DNA from: an uncultured Neomegalonema sp.
Lineage (GTDB): Bacteria; Pseudomonadota; Alphaproteobacteria; Rhodobacterales; Rhodobacteraceae
Direction: 5' to 3'
Length of the DNA stretch: 44,094 nt
Assembly: GCA_937957975.1 (NCBI GenBank)
Contig: CALFFK010000012.1
Coordinates: forward strand, 1-44,094
The number at the start of each line of letters is the position of its first letter. Position 1 is the stretch's first letter. This document shows, piece by piece, positions 1 through 9,284 of the stretch. The notes beneath the pieces were generated by a model. That model searched no databases and was not told where the DNA came from. It worked only from the letters and a program-made list of their open reading frames with translations. The position numbers and the translations under genes are program-made.

Positions 1-1
1 T

Positions 2-265
2 TTTGCCAGCCTGCGCCACCGGATCGCGGCGATGCAGCGGGCGCTGGATGATGTGCCGGGGCAAGCGCAGCGATTGATGCAGATCATCGCGCGGCGCAAG
101 CTGGCCGGGAACCGGAAAGTGAAAGTGATGCGGCCCGGTCGCCCGCCGGGGCATCGGGAGGGCGGGAAACGCGAGGTCGATGAGATGCTTGCGGGCCTGA
201 ATTATCTGGCGCTCTGGGTGCTGGTTGAACCGCCACCCGATTGGGTGATGGCGGATGGCAACTGA
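2..265 (+). CDS. C-terminal fragment of an uncharacterised protein (5' end outside window)
   Basis: The frame is open to the left edge and ends at TGA 263-265, giving 87 residues. The first in-window ATG (32) need not be a start. The segment is Arg-rich, with a PGRPPGHR stretch followed by an acidic/hydrophobic tail ending near PPPDW. From memory this resembles the C-terminus of a conserved hypothetical protein found in sphingomonads and relatives, but I cannot name a function. A self-complementary GC-rich sequence follows the stop directly at 268-283. No signal peptide or membrane segment is visible in this part. Confidence 0.6.
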   Translation, partial: FASLRHRIAAMQRALDDVPGQAQRLMQIIARRKLAGNRKVKVMRPGRPPGHREGGKREVDEMLAGLNYLALWVLVEPPPDWVMADGN

Positions 266-267
266 TA

Positions 268-283
268 CTCCCCGCGCGGGGAG
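268..283. repeat. 16-bp GC-rich inverted repeat after the first gene
   Basis: CTCCCC-GCGC-GGGGAG is perfectly self-complementary and starts 3 bp after the stop of the partial gene. It could act as a transcript-end hairpin, but no T-run follows on either strand, so it is not called a terminator. Confidence 0.4.
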
Positions 284-394
284 GGTTGGTGTGGGCGGGA
301 TTCTGATCCCGTCATACCGAAGCGATTGACTGTGATCCTTGCGGGGTGACACGTTGGGTGGAACAATGCCACTCAGCCCAATTCGGGAAACCCC

Positions 395-1366
395 ATGATT
401 TCCATTGATCTGATCCAGTCCACCGCCGAAACGCTGATGGACAAGGCCGCCATCGAGATTCCGCAGGATTATCTCGATGGATTACGTGCAACCGCCGCCG
501 TGGAGGATGGCGACCTGTCATCCTTTGTGTTGCAGGCGATGCTGGAGAATTACGAGGCGGCAAAGGAAGACCGCCGCGCGATGTGCGGGGATACCGGCTG
601 TCCACGCTGGTATGTGAAGATGGGCAATGAAGCGGTGGTTGAGGGGGGGCCAGTGGCGCTGGAAACCGCGCTACGTCAGGCGACAGCCAATGCGACCAAC
701 GGTGTGCCGCTGCGCCCCAATCGCGTGCATCCGCTGTGGCGCACGGACCATGACAATAATGTCGGGATCGGCGCGCCGGAGATCGAATACGGGTTTGAAC
801 CTGCCCCACCGGGAGAAGGAAACTGGATCGACCTGACCACAGTTCACAAGGGTGGGTTATTCGGGACCGATTACAGGATGCTGTTCCCCAGTGATGGAAT
901 CGAGGGGATCAAGCGATTCTATCTCGACAGCCTTGTCGCCTTTGGCAAGCGTGGCCTTGCCTGCCAACCCGCGATCATCGGGATCGGGCTGGGCGGATCA
1001 AAGGATACCTGCATGGTGTTGGGCAAGCGCGCGGCCTGTCTGCGCACCGTAGGCGACAGGAACCCGGACCCGGAAATAGCCAAATTGGAGGAAGAATTCC
1101 GGGAACTGGGCAATTCCATCGGCATGGGCGCAATGGGGTTTGTGGGCAAATCCATGGTGATCGATTGCCATATCGAAGTGGGGTATTGCCATACCGGCGG
1201 GATGCAGATGAGCGTGCACGCCTTTTGCCTCTCCTCTCGCCGGGCCGTTGCGCGAATCTGGGCGGATGGCCGCGTGGAGCATCGAACAGACCCCGATTGG
1301 TTCACACCATACCAGAGGCGCGAAACGGTGGGCTGGAACGAAGCCCATCGGGAAGCCGCAGAATAG
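395..1366 (+). CDS. Class I fumarate hydratase / L(+)-tartrate dehydratase, alpha subunit
   Basis: This 323-aa protein is the Fe-S catalytic subunit of a two-subunit class I hydro-lyase, which reversibly removes water from a hydroxy-dicarboxylic acid such as malate or tartrate. Visible marks are MCGDTGCP (C64-D66-T67-G68), C190 just ahead of the glycine-rich IGIGLGGSKDTC segment, and C278 in AFCLSSRR. C64, C190 and C278 sit at spacings expected for the three cysteines holding the [4Fe-4S] cluster. It matches the separate alpha chain, not the fused ~550-aa FumA/B form; the beta subunit follows 95 bp downstream. Substrate cannot be settled from sequence: fumarase and tartrate dehydratase share this architecture. 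The protein should be cytoplasmic and oxygen-sensitive. ATG 395 has only a weak purine-rich stretch (GGGAAA) upstream. Confidence 0.85.
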   Translation: MISIDLIQSTAETLMDKAAIEIPQDYLDGLRATAAVEDGDLSSFVLQAMLENYEAAKEDRRAMCGDTGCPRWYVKMGNEAVVEGGPVALETALRQATANATNGVPLRPNRVHPLWRTDHDNNVGIGAPEIEYGFEPAPPGEGNWIDLTTVHKGGLFGTDYRMLFPSDGIEGIKRFYLDSLVAFGKRGLACQPAIIGIGLGGSKDTCMVLGKRAACLRTVGDRNPDPEIAKLEEEFRELGNSIGMGAMGFVGKSMVIDCHIEVGYCHTGGMQMSVHAFCLSSRRAVARIWADGRVEHRTDPDWFTPYQRRETVGWNEAHREAAE

Positions 1367-1461
1367 CAAACAGACTTTGCCGCACAGACATTTTGAAACC
1401 GGGATGAGCGACACATGAACAGGATCGTCACATCCAACACCATATCCGATGGGATAATCTG

Positions 1462-2130
1462 ATGAGCGGACCCCGCAAAATTGCGCTTTCCACAACCCCG
1501 ACGCCGGAAGCACTGGCTGAATTACAGCTCGGCGATGTCGTCTATCTGGACGGAACGATCTACACGGCGCGTGAAGGCGTTTATATGCGGGCGCTGGAGA
1601 AAAACGCCAATATTCCGATGGAGTTACCCGCAGAAAGCGCCGCGAATTTTCATTGCTCGCCCGCCGCGTCCATCAACGAAGACGGGAGTTTCACGCTGGG
1701 GGCCGTCACGGCGACTGCCTCGTTCCGGTTTGCCAAATGGATCGGGCCATGGATGGAACGCTCCGGCGCGAAACTCATTATCGGCAAGGGCGGGATGTCC
1801 TCCGCCGATTACAAGCGCGATTTTGTGCCAAACGGCGCGATTTACCTGACCACCGTGGGATACGGAACCGGGGCATTGCTGGGGCGGGGAGTGCAGGCGG
1901 TGAAGGCCGTGCACTGGAACGAGGAACTGGGGCTGGCGCAAGCCATGTGGGTGCTGGAATGCAGCGGTATGGGACCGTTCATCGTGGCAAGCGACCTACA
2001 GGGCAACTGCCTGTTCGAGCGGGAAAATGCCAAAATCGCGCCGGGTCTGGCCGCCGTCTATGAGGGAACCCGCCCTGCAGTGCTGAAACGCTATGGCGAG
2101 ACGGATGACCGAACAGACGAGGTGATTTAG
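1462..2130 (+). CDS. Class I fumarate hydratase / L(+)-tartrate dehydratase, beta subunit
   Basis: This 222-aa protein matches the C-terminal (beta) domain of class I fumarases and the TtdB chain of tartrate dehydratase. The family's IGKGGM segment lies near residue 110, followed by a glycine-rich stretch (VGYGTGALLGRG) and the HWNEELGLAQAMWVLE segment that corresponds to the conserved W-x-E-x-x-G-x-x-x-A-x-W element. It should assemble with the upstream alpha subunit to complete the active site around the Fe-S cluster. The two genes are on the same strand 95 bp apart and are probably cotranscribed. The stop (2128-2130) lies 5 bp from the convergent TSUP gene with no visible terminator between them. 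Confidence 0.85.
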   Translation: MSGPRKIALSTTPTPEALAELQLGDVVYLDGTIYTAREGVYMRALEKNANIPMELPAESAANFHCSPAASINEDGSFTLGAVTATASFRFAKWIGPWMERSGAKLIIGKGGMSSADYKRDFVPNGAIYLTTVGYGTGALLGRGVQAVKAVHWNEELGLAQAMWVLECSGMGPFIVASDLQGNCLFERENAKIAPGLAAVYEGTRPAVLKRYGETDDRTDEVI

Positions 2131-2135
2131 CATTT

Positions 2136-2879
2136 TCACGCAAGCAAAAGCTCACGGGCCATCAGGATCAGCCCGGAGGCCAGCATCAGGATTATCAGCA
2201 AACGGCGGAACTGGGCGTCGCCCATCTGTTTGAAGATATAGAGGCCCACCTGAGCCGCAGCAAAAGTGAACGGCGTTGCCACAGCGAGGATAATGAGTGT
2301 CTCGCGATCAAAGGCGCCCTGCACGAGAAAAACGAGAATCGCGGCGACCTGCACAGCCAGATTATAAGGCTGCAACACGGCCCGTTGCTCTGCTTTCGGC
2401 CATGGGCGCATGGCGCACCACATGGTCGGCAAAGCGCCGGACAGCCCCGCAAGACCGCCCAAAACGCCCCCGGCAAAGCCAATGCCGCCATCAATCACAG
2501 GCGTTGGCCGGGTCATCGCGGGCAGCTCCTTACGAAAAGCAAAGAACAGGCCGTAGAGAATCAGAAATGCGGCAATGACCAGTTTCAGCAACGTGGGATC
2601 AATCCAGACAACCGAGGCCGTGCCAATGGGAATACCGATGAAAGCGGGCAACAGGAAGCGAGCCAACCGGGGCCACTGGATCGCCTTTCGCACGAGGATT
2701 GCGCCCTGAATGCCGCTGAGGACCGACATCACAAGAACGACAAGAACGGCCTGAACCGGCTCCATGATCTGAAGCCAGAATCCAAGGGCAAAAAGCGCCG
2801 TTCCGAATCCTGCCAGCCCGTTAATGAACCCTCCGGCAATCGCACCAAGGGCGAGCAGGATGACATATTCAAAGGTCAT
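2136..2879 (-). CDS. TSUP (TauE/SafE) family membrane exporter
   Basis: This 247-aa hydrophobic protein has about eight predicted membrane segments and the glycine-rich opening GAIAGGFINGLAGFGTALFALGF, which repeats in weaker form near the middle (GGIGFAGGVLGGLAGLSGALPTMW). That internal duplication is typical of the TSUP/TauE family, whose members move sulfite, sulfoacetate or other organic anions. Substrate is not readable. It lies 70 bp downstream of another transporter and in the same direction as a sulfoxide-reductase-like enzyme, so a sulfur-related substrate is plausible but only by context. ATG 2879 lacks a clear Shine-Dalgarno sequence; it is chosen because the first membrane segment begins at once. 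Confidence 0.8.
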   Translation of the reverse strand: MTFEYVILLALGAIAGGFINGLAGFGTALFALGFWLQIMEPVQAVLVVLVMSVLSGIQGAILVRKAIQWPRLARFLLPAFIGIPIGTASVVWIDPTLLKLVIAAFLILYGLFFAFRKELPAMTRPTPVIDGGIGFAGGVLGGLAGLSGALPTMWCAMRPWPKAEQRAVLQPYNLAVQVAAILVFLVQGAFDRETLIILAVATPFTFAAAQVGLYIFKQMGDAQFRRLLIILMLASGLILMARELLLA

Positions 2880-2949
2880 GGATGTGAAATCGCAGGAAAA
2901 CAGTAAGGCATAGCGTCATCTAGACCGGATCGAAGGCCGGGAATAGCCC

Positions 2950-4350
2950 TCAATGTCTTGCCAATACACGGAAAACCACAGCAAGGATCGCAATTGTCAG
3001 CAGACTGAAGCGCCAGTTCCACTGCCATGTCATTTCCCGCCCTGTATGCCCGGTTGCCTGTGCGATCATCAAAACGACCGTGGCGAAGGGCGAAGCGGTC
3101 ATCGATAGCGCCCAGCCACAGGAGATTGCGAGGGCGGCCCATGTGATATCGACAGGGAGTTCGGGGACAGCAGCGATCAAACTGCCAAAAAACACCGCCA
3201 TCATTATCGGGCTGAGCGCGAATTGACTGAGTGTGGCAACCCCAACCGACAGCATCAACAGGAACAACCATCCGGGCCATGCCTCCAGCCCCAGCGTCTC
3301 GGCCCATTCGGCAGCAGGGATCAGCGCCGCCGCCGCCCGCCCCACATACCCGGAACAGGCCAATGTCACAGCCAGCGGCGCGGCAGTGGGGAGATGGCCA
3401 AACGTGATCTCCCGCAAGCGGGATTTTACAGGCGGCCACGCCCCCTGCTGCTGAAGCAACAACCAGCCAACGAGGATAACCGGCGATGCGGCCATCAAGC
3501 CAAAGACGACACTGCCACCGAACAGCACCATTGCGCCAATAGTCAGGGCGATCAGGGCGATGCAGACAAACGCAAAATCGCGATACGCGCGGGCAGGAAA
3601 GGGAGGGGCCGTTTGGTCGGGCCGTGGCTGATACATGCGCCACTCCCAGCGATCCTCCAGCCAGCCAGTGAGCATGACGATGCCAGCAATAACCAGCCCG
3701 GCAGCAATCCACGGGCCGCGCTGTGCATCGGGCAGCAAGGTCGAAAGAACAAGAGGCGCGACCGCCGTGGGCGACCAGACAACGCTCCATGCAAAACCGC
3801 GCAGCATCGCATTGATCTGCCGATGCTCACGCAGTGGATTGAGCGGATCGCTGCCTTCCGTGCCACGCTTGATGAGGGGAGCGAGCAAGCTGACCACCCC
3901 CAGATTGAACAGATGCGCCATCATATGCGTGCCGCCAAAAACAGCGAGATAGCGACGTCCGGGCGGTTGTCGTGTCAGGTATATGCCACATTCAAGAATG
4001 GCCTGCGAGGTCATCGCCGCCTGTTGGATCAGGCTGATAAGAAGGATGAAGGCCATCAGAAAAGCAGCCTGCTCCAGCGCCGTATATGCCGCCGTAACGG
4101 GATCGGGGTGCAACAGGATAATGAAAGCCGTCAGCGTGATGCAAAGGGTGAGCAAATACGCTTCGCGCAAGCCAAATCGATGCGCAGAAAGTGGAACGAT
4201 GGTCAGCATCGCGCCGAAAGCCGCAATACGGAACGGCCACCATCCAAAGGCGAGCCAGAGAAGCTCGGATGCCATAAAAGCAAGAATAGCAAAGGCAAGC
4301 AGCCGGTCGCGCGTTCCCGATATTACTGGCGGAATCGCCGCGACAATCAT
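2950..4350 (-). CDS. Polytopic inner-membrane transporter, ion-transporter-like, substrate unknown
   Basis: The protein (466 aa from ATG 4350) is almost entirely hydrophobic, with roughly 11-12 membrane segments. Features include a polar loop with RQPPGRRYLAVFGGTHMMAHLFN, a charged segment DPLNPLREHRQINAMLRGFAWSVVWSP, and a late helix with SMTASPFATVVLMIAQATG. The general look is that of ion-transporter superfamily permeases (DASS/ArsB-like), but I do not recognise a specific family. An in-frame start exists at 4410, but ATG 4350 has a strong GAGGGGGAACG ribosome-binding site just before it and no odd Arg-rich leader, so I prefer it. It sits between the bisC-like gene and the TSUP gene on the same strand, suggesting a shared transcript. 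Confidence 0.6.
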   Translation of the reverse strand: MIVAAIPPVISGTRDRLLAFAILAFMASELLWLAFGWWPFRIAAFGAMLTIVPLSAHRFGLREAYLLTLCITLTAFIILLHPDPVTAAYTALEQAAFLMAFILLISLIQQAAMTSQAILECGIYLTRQPPGRRYLAVFGGTHMMAHLFNLGVVSLLAPLIKRGTEGSDPLNPLREHRQINAMLRGFAWSVVWSPTAVAPLVLSTLLPDAQRGPWIAAGLVIAGIVMLTGWLEDRWEWRMYQPRPDQTAPPFPARAYRDFAFVCIALIALTIGAMVLFGGSVVFGLMAASPVILVGWLLLQQQGAWPPVKSRLREITFGHLPTAAPLAVTLACSGYVGRAAAALIPAAEWAETLGLEAWPGWLFLLMLSVGVATLSQFALSPIMMAVFFGSLIAAVPELPVDITWAALAISCGWALSMTASPFATVVLMIAQATGHTGREMTWQWNWRFSLLTIAILAVVFRVLARH

Positions 4351-4481
4351 CGTTCCCCCTCGCCTGCGCGGCCCACTTTGTTCGGTATCGTGCCCCCTGC
4401 CACGTCGCAATGTCCAGCACGGGAAAAACCCCTCATCAGAGAATCGCCCATCTCAACAGCTATCACCTTGTTATGGTACTG

Positions 4482-6803
4482 TTATCCGCAATTTTGCGCC
4501 GCACGTGTGACGATCTCTGGTGGCTCAAAAGCGGTGACGGGCGGTGGTTCGCCTTCATATTTCTCAACATCGACAAGGCAGGAATGGGCGGTTGGCCCCT
4601 GCCCAAGACGGGATGTGCCGCGATCCGGGGTCAGGACGTTGGGGTTCCCGTGCTTGCACAACGAATCCGGGTCGCCCGGCGTTTCGGGGTCGTACCACGC
4701 GCCAGTGCTGATCTGCATCACGCCAGGGCGAATCGTGCCACCGAGAGTCGCGGTGCAGAGACACGCGCCCCGGTCGTTAAAGACGCGAATGGTGTCACCC
4801 TCCACGATGCCCCGTGCCGCCGCGTCATCAGGGTTGAGCATGGCTGGCTCGCGGCCCTTCAACTTACCCGCGCGGCTGACCGCACCGTGGTCGAGCTGGG
4901 AGTGCAGCTTATTGACAGGCTGGTTTGAAACAAGGTGCAGCGGCCAGCGCCCCACATTCCCCAGCCATTCGTGGGGGGCGCGCCAGACGGGATGGCCGGG
5001 GCAATCATCATAACCGAAATCCGCAACTGTCTGCGAGAATATCTCGATCTTGCCGCTTGGCGTAGCGAGGGCATTCGCAGCCGGGTCTTCGCGGAACGCA
5101 CGCAGCATGACGGTCGGCTCTTCAGGGAGGGGATTAAGATGCCAACCGGTTTCTCGCAGTTCATCCAGCCCAGGCATCTCGCGGCCCTGTTCGGCAACGC
5201 GCTGGCGTGTGACGTCATAAATCCAGCGTATCCAGTCTTCTGGCTCACGCCCTTCGGTGAAGGCATCTTCGACGCCCATCGCGCGGGCGATGCCCCGAAA
5301 GCTTGTATGGTCATCACGGGCGAGGCCGGGAGCCTCCGCCACCTTGTCCATTGCGACGACATAGGGATCACGCAAGGACAGGGCAATATCGTTGCGCTCC
5401 AGCGGCGTGGTACAGGGAAGAACGATGTCGGAATGCTTTGCCATCGCGTTCCAACACCACTCATTGACCACGATAGTTTCAGGCTTGCGCCACGCACGCA
5501 GCATCCTGCCGATGTCCTGATGATGATGAAACGGATTGCCCCCCGCCCACCAGACAAGGCGGATGTCAGGATAAGTCAGGCGCTGGCCGTCGAAATCGAA
5601 TTCCTCACCGGGATGGAGCAGCAGATCGGAAATCCGCGCGACGGGAATAAAATCAGCAACCGGATTCTTTCCCTGTGGAAGCGACCCACCGGGCATGAGG
5701 GCATATTGCCCCCCCATGCTGTTCTCCGCACTGTAACCGAAACCGAAACCTCCCCCCGGAAGACCAATCTGGCCCAGCATCGAGGCGATAGCGATAGCGG
5801 CCCAGAAAGGTTGCTCGCCATGATCCTGTCGCGTGAGTGACCATGAAACCGAGATCATGGTCCGCCCCGCCCCCATGCGACGCGCGAGATTGCGAATGGT
5901 TTCGGCATCCAGACCAGAGATTGCGGCGGCCCAGTCTGCATCCTTTGGCTCACCGTCGCTGTCACCCGTCAGATATGCGGTGAAACGGTCGAACCCCGTT
6001 GTGTAACGGTCAAGAAATGCCGGATCGTGCAAGCCTTCAGTCAGTAGCGTATGGCCGATACCAAGCAAAATCGCGACATCGGTATTGGGACGTGCGGGCA
6101 GCCATTCAGCGTCCAGTTCGTCAATCATATCAGAGCGCAAGGGGCTTATATTAACAAAAGAACAACCCGCCGCCCTGGCCTTATACATCCCGCCGCGCTG
6201 CACATGCGCGCCAAGACCGCCTGACTCAATCTGGCCGTTTTTGATCGGCGCGCCCCCGAACGCGACGAGCAGGTCAGTGTTACCAGCGATGGAATCCCAA
6301 CTGGTATTCGAATTCATAAAATCGCGAAAACTGCCCAGAACATGCGGAATCATCGCCTCGGCGGCAGCAAAGCTATAGGTGAAGGCTGAAGACGTGAAAC
6401 CGCCAATGCAATTCAGGAACCGCTTCATCTGGCTTTGGGCATGGTGAAAACGCCCCGCACTCGCCCAGCCATAGGAACCCGCATAGATCGCTCTGTTACC
6501 ATGCGTTTCGATGACACGGGAAAGCTCGGTTGCCAGCAGTGGCTCCATTTCCTCCCATGTCAGAGCGACGAAACGATCGGTCCCGCGTTTTTCCGGGGCG
6601 GAACCGGGACCACCCTCAAGCCAGCTTTCGCGTACCATCGGCGCGGTTATCCGGGTCGGCCCATCCTGCACGTCAAGGATACCGGGGCCGATGGGAGATG
6701 GGTCAGTATCATGCTCAAACGGATCAAGCGCCACCGCCCGCCCGTTTTCCGACCGCACCCGGTAAGTACCCCAGTGGTTCGCAGTGAGAGGAAGGCGGGG
6801 CAT
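4482..6803 (-). CDS. bisC: Molybdopterin oxidoreductase, biotin sulfoxide / DMSO / TMAO reductase type, cytoplasmic
   Basis: This 773-aa enzyme belongs to the DMSO-reductase family, type without a [4Fe-4S] site. It reduces S- or N-oxides using a bis-MGD molybdenum cofactor. The N-terminal segment GSYGWASAGRFHHAQ carries Y111 and W113, matching the active-site Tyr/Trp of Rhodobacter DMSO reductase; S144 in TYSFAAAEAMIPHVLG matches the molybdenum-coordinating Ser. NTDLLVAFGGAPIKNGQIE and later TLGGTIRPGVMQISTGAWYDP are further family segments. There is no twin-arginine leader, so it should stay in the cytoplasm, favouring BisC-type roles such as biotin or methionine sulfoxide reduction over respiration. 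The start is supported by CGGAGAAGTCCA-ATG. It begins only 27 bp after gatA, so it may be transcribed with gatCA. Substrate assignment is inference. Confidence 0.85.
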   Translation of the reverse strand: MPRLPLTANHWGTYRVRSENGRAVALDPFEHDTDPSPIGPGILDVQDGPTRITAPMVRESWLEGGPGSAPEKRGTDRFVALTWEEMEPLLATELSRVIETHGNRAIYAGSYGWASAGRFHHAQSQMKRFLNCIGGFTSSAFTYSFAAAEAMIPHVLGSFRDFMNSNTSWDSIAGNTDLLVAFGGAPIKNGQIESGGLGAHVQRGGMYKARAAGCSFVNISPLRSDMIDELDAEWLPARPNTDVAILLGIGHTLLTEGLHDPAFLDRYTTGFDRFTAYLTGDSDGEPKDADWAAAISGLDAETIRNLARRMGAGRTMISVSWSLTRQDHGEQPFWAAIAIASMLGQIGLPGGGFGFGYSAENSMGGQYALMPGGSLPQGKNPVADFIPVARISDLLLHPGEEFDFDGQRLTYPDIRLVWWAGGNPFHHHQDIGRMLRAWRKPETIVVNEWCWNAMAKHSDIVLPCTTPLERNDIALSLRDPYVVAMDKVAEAPGLARDDHTSFRGIARAMGVEDAFTEGREPEDWIRWIYDVTRQRVAEQGREMPGLDELRETGWHLNPLPEEPTVMLRAFREDPAANALATPSGKIEIFSQTVADFGYDDCPGHPVWRAPHEWLGNVGRWPLHLVSNQPVNKLHSQLDHGAVSRAGKLKGREPAMLNPDDAAARGIVEGDTIRVFNDRGACLCTATLGGTIRPGVMQISTGAWYDPETPGDPDSLCKHGNPNVLTPDRGTSRLGQGPTAHSCLVDVEKYEGEPPPVTAFEPPEIVTRAAQNCG

Positions 6804-6830
6804 TGGACTTCTCCGGTTAAAGGCCGACTC

Positions 6831-8309
6831 CTACCACCATTTCTCCGGCATTGCCGTGAAGTCCAGCGCTGTTTCAAGAGCGTAAGCCGTATTCAACAGA
6901 TTCGCTTCATCGAAGGCTTTGCCAATGAGTTGCAGACCCAAAGGCAACCCGTCAGAGGAAAGGCCCGCAGGGATGCTGATGCCGGGAAGGCCCGCCATGT
7001 TGACCGTCACCGTAAAGATGTCTTGCAGATACATCTCCAGCGGGTCTGATTTCTCACCCAAACCGAAGGCAGGAGACGGTGTGGTCGGTGTCAGGATCGC
7101 ATCGACCTTCTCGAACGCTTGTTCGAAATCGCGGTTGATCAGGCGACGAACCTTTTGCGCGCGGGTATAGTAGGCGTCGTAATATCCAGCGGAAAGAACG
7201 TAGGTGCCGATCATAATGCGGCGCTTGACCTCATCGCCAAAGCCTTCCGCGCGGGTCTTTTCGTACAGTTCTGTAATGCCGTCACCCTGTGCAAGCTCCG
7301 CGCGTTTGCCATAGCGCACCCCGTCATAACGCGCGAGGTTCGAAGAACATTCCGCCGGTGAGACAATGTAATAAGCGGGCAGCGCATATTTCGTGTGAGG
7401 CAGGCTGATCTCGACAATCTCCGCCCCCTGGGCGCGCAGGTATTCAGCCCCTTCTTCCCAGAATTTCGTGATCTCGGCAGACATACCATCAACCGTGTAT
7501 TCCTTTGGAATACCGATACGCTTGCCTTTCACATCACCCGTCAACGCGGCCTCATAATCAGGAACAGCGATGTCGGCGGAGGTGCTGTCCTTTTCATCCA
7601 CCGACGCCATGGACTGAAGCATAATGGCAGAATCGCGAACGGTACGTGTGAACGGCCCCGCCTGATCTAGTGAGGAGGCAAACGCCACAATCCCCCAGCG
7701 CGAGACACGGCCCCATGTGGGTTTGAGGCCGACCGTACCAGTGAACGCAGCGGGCTGGCGAATTGAGCCACCAGTATCTGTGCCGGTTGTCGCCATTGCC
7801 ATGCTGGCAGCCAGAGCCGCCGAAGAGCCACCGGAGGAACCACCGGGCGTCAGCTTGGTATCATCACCTTTTCGCCGCCATGGATTAATGACCGGGCCAT
7901 AGCACGCGGTTTCATTCGATGATCCCATAGCGAATTCATCCATGGACAGCTTGCCAAGCATCACCGCGCCATCAGCCCAGAGATTCGATGTAACAGTGCT
8001 TTCATAGGGCGGCTTGAAATCTTCAAGAATGTTCGATCCGGCCTGGGAGCGGATGCCATTGGTGCAGAACAGATCCTTGATCCCAAGTGGAATACCGCAC
8101 AGCGAAGGCGCGTCCCCCTCCGCCAGTCGCGCATCGGCGGTCTGCGCCTGTTCCCGCGCCAGATCGGATGTCTTTTCGCACCACGCATTGAGCGCATCGC
8201 CGCCTTCGACATTACCAATGAAAGCTTCGGTCAGTTCAGTAGCACTGAACTCTTTTGCCCGCAGCTTGGAACGGGCATCAGCGATGGTGAGCGAGGTGAG
8301 GTCGGTCAT
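6831..8309 (-). CDS. gatA: Asp-tRNA(Asn)/Glu-tRNA(Gln) amidotransferase subunit A
   Basis: This 492-aa amidase-signature protein releases ammonia from glutamine and passes it to misacylated Glu-tRNA(Gln) or Asp-tRNA(Asn) within the GatCAB complex. The Ser-cisSer-Lys catalytic set is visible: K78 in [11 protein letters not shown]158 in [12 protein letters not shown] and S182 in [13 protein letters not shown]. Length and C-terminal segment ([26 protein letters not shown]) are typical for GatA. gatC lies 136 bp upstream on the same strand; gatB is not in the window. The start has GCAGGATTCCC before the ATG. Confidence 0.95.
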   Translation of the reverse strand: MTDLTSLTIADARSKLRAKEFSATELTEAFIGNVEGGDALNAWCEKTSDLAREQAQTADARLAEGDAPSLCGIPLGIKDLFCTNGIRSQAGSNILEDFKPPYESTVTSNLWADGAVMLGKLSMDEFAMGSSNETACYGPVINPWRRKGDDTKLTPGGSSGGSSAALAASMAMATTGTDTGGSIRQPAAFTGTVGLKPTWGRVSRWGIVAFASSLDQAGPFTRTVRDSAIMLQSMASVDEKDSTSADIAVPDYEAALTGDVKGKRIGIPKEYTVDGMSAEITKFWEEGAEYLRAQGAEIVEISLPHTKYALPAYYIVSPAECSSNLARYDGVRYGKRAELAQGDGITELYEKTRAEGFGDEVKRRIMIGTYVLSAGYYDAYYTRAQKVRRLINRDFEQAFEKVDAILTPTTPSPAFGLGEKSDPLEMYLQDIFTVTVNMAGLPGISIPAGLSSDGLPLGLQLIGKAFDEANLLNTAYALETALDFTAMPEKWW

Positions 8310-8445
8310 GGGAATCCTGCGGGCTGGAATACCGGCGCAGGTTTAACGAGGGGCCGCGCATGGGGCAAGAGCCGGAGACAGTTTCGGTTTTCAGAGTACA
8401 AGCGCCAGCGCGCTATCCTGATACCGCTATCAACCCTGTGAATGA

Positions 8446-8733
8446 TTATTCCACAACCTTTGGGACCGCAAAGAAACCTTCGCGCGCATCAGGGGCATTG
8501 ATGAGAATATCGTCCCGGCGATTGCCATCGGTTACAACATCCTCGCGGCGCTTGAGGCGCATGGGGACAGCGGAAGTCATAGGCTCAATGCCTGTAACAT
8601 CCACTTCCTGCAATTGCTCAACCCAGTTCAGAATACCGGAGAGTTCCTGCGCGAAGGGTTCGACCTCATGGTCTTCCACGGCGATACGGGCGAGCTTTGC
8701 GACCTTGCGGACGGTATCGGCATCGACGGACAT
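8446..8733 (-). CDS. gatC: Asp-tRNA(Asn)/Glu-tRNA(Gln) amidotransferase subunit C
   Basis: This 95-aa protein begins [36 protein letters not shown], split here by the usual GatC pattern of two short helices, and ends with the [14 protein letters not shown] and REDVVTDGN segments typical of the subunit that wraps around GatA and stabilises the GatCAB complex. ATG 8733 is preferred over an in-frame GTG at 8748 because GAGGAGACCAGCC stands directly before it as a strong ribosome-binding site. gatA follows 136 bp downstream. Confidence 0.92.
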   Translation of the reverse strand: MSVDADTVRKVAKLARIAVEDHEVEPFAQELSGILNWVEQLQEVDVTGIEPMTSAVPMRLKRREDVVTDGNRRDDILINAPDAREGFFAVPKVVE

Positions 8734-8858
8734 GGCTGGTCTCCTCACGGCTGTTGCTGTTCATTTAACCGTTCACTGCGCCCCGATCAATTCCTCGATG
8801 TGCTTGATGTTACCCCGCAGGATTGCGCATAGCCGAAAATGCGCTATCAGGTGGCCGT

Positions 8859-9272
8859 TTACACCCACCCCGATACGCGGCGACGCAAGAAAGGCGGCAG
8901 AGCGCGTGTTGCACTTGTCCACTGGTTCTCAGGCTGACGCTCGGCCTGTTCATCCGTGATTTGCACTTCATCAAACCCGCAGAAGCGTGCGAAAGCGTAT
9001 TGATCGGGAATAAGATGCCCCGTCGCCCGCAGCCGCCCCCGATAGCCGAGCGAACGCAGGCGTTTGGCCAGGGAAAAGCCGCGCCCGTCTCCGAAATTCG
9101 GGAAGGGGATGACGATGAGGTCAAGGCGATTGAAGTAGGCGGCAACGGCCTCGGTATCGGCATCAAGGGGCAGATCCAGCGCCACGCCCTCCCCTGCTTC
9201 CGGCAAGGCGTCGAGAGGGGTAAGTGTAATGGCATCATCGGGGGCAAAGCCGGTATCGGTAATCAGGGGCAT
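8859..9272 (-). CDS. DUF934 protein of sulfite-reduction clusters
   Basis: This 137-aa protein carries the family's GDGRGFSLAKRLRSLGYRGRLRATGHLIPDQ segment (in part) and the FCGFDEVQI element. DUF934 genes are found beside sulfite reductase and phosphoadenylylsulfate reductase in many Proteobacteria; the molecular role is not known. Here it follows the sulfite reductase by 107 bp that hold two hairpins, and no cysH gene lies between them as is common elsewhere. The C-terminus (RQPENQWTSATRALPPFL) looks intact. It is soluble with no signal peptide. Confidence 0.82.
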   Translation of the reverse strand: MPLITDTGFAPDDAITLTPLDALPEAGEGVALDLPLDADTEAVAAYFNRLDLIVIPFPNFGDGRGFSLAKRLRSLGYRGRLRATGHLIPDQYAFARFCGFDEVQITDEQAERQPENQWTSATRALPPFLRRRVSGWV

Positions 9273-9284
9273 GGCTGTATTTCC

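Noticed and set aside
3223-5013. 596-codon open frame on the + strand
   Set aside because: It lies opposite the transporter and molybdoenzyme genes, is low-complexity (Arg, Gln, Pro, His) and has no family features. It is a shadow of the - strand genes.
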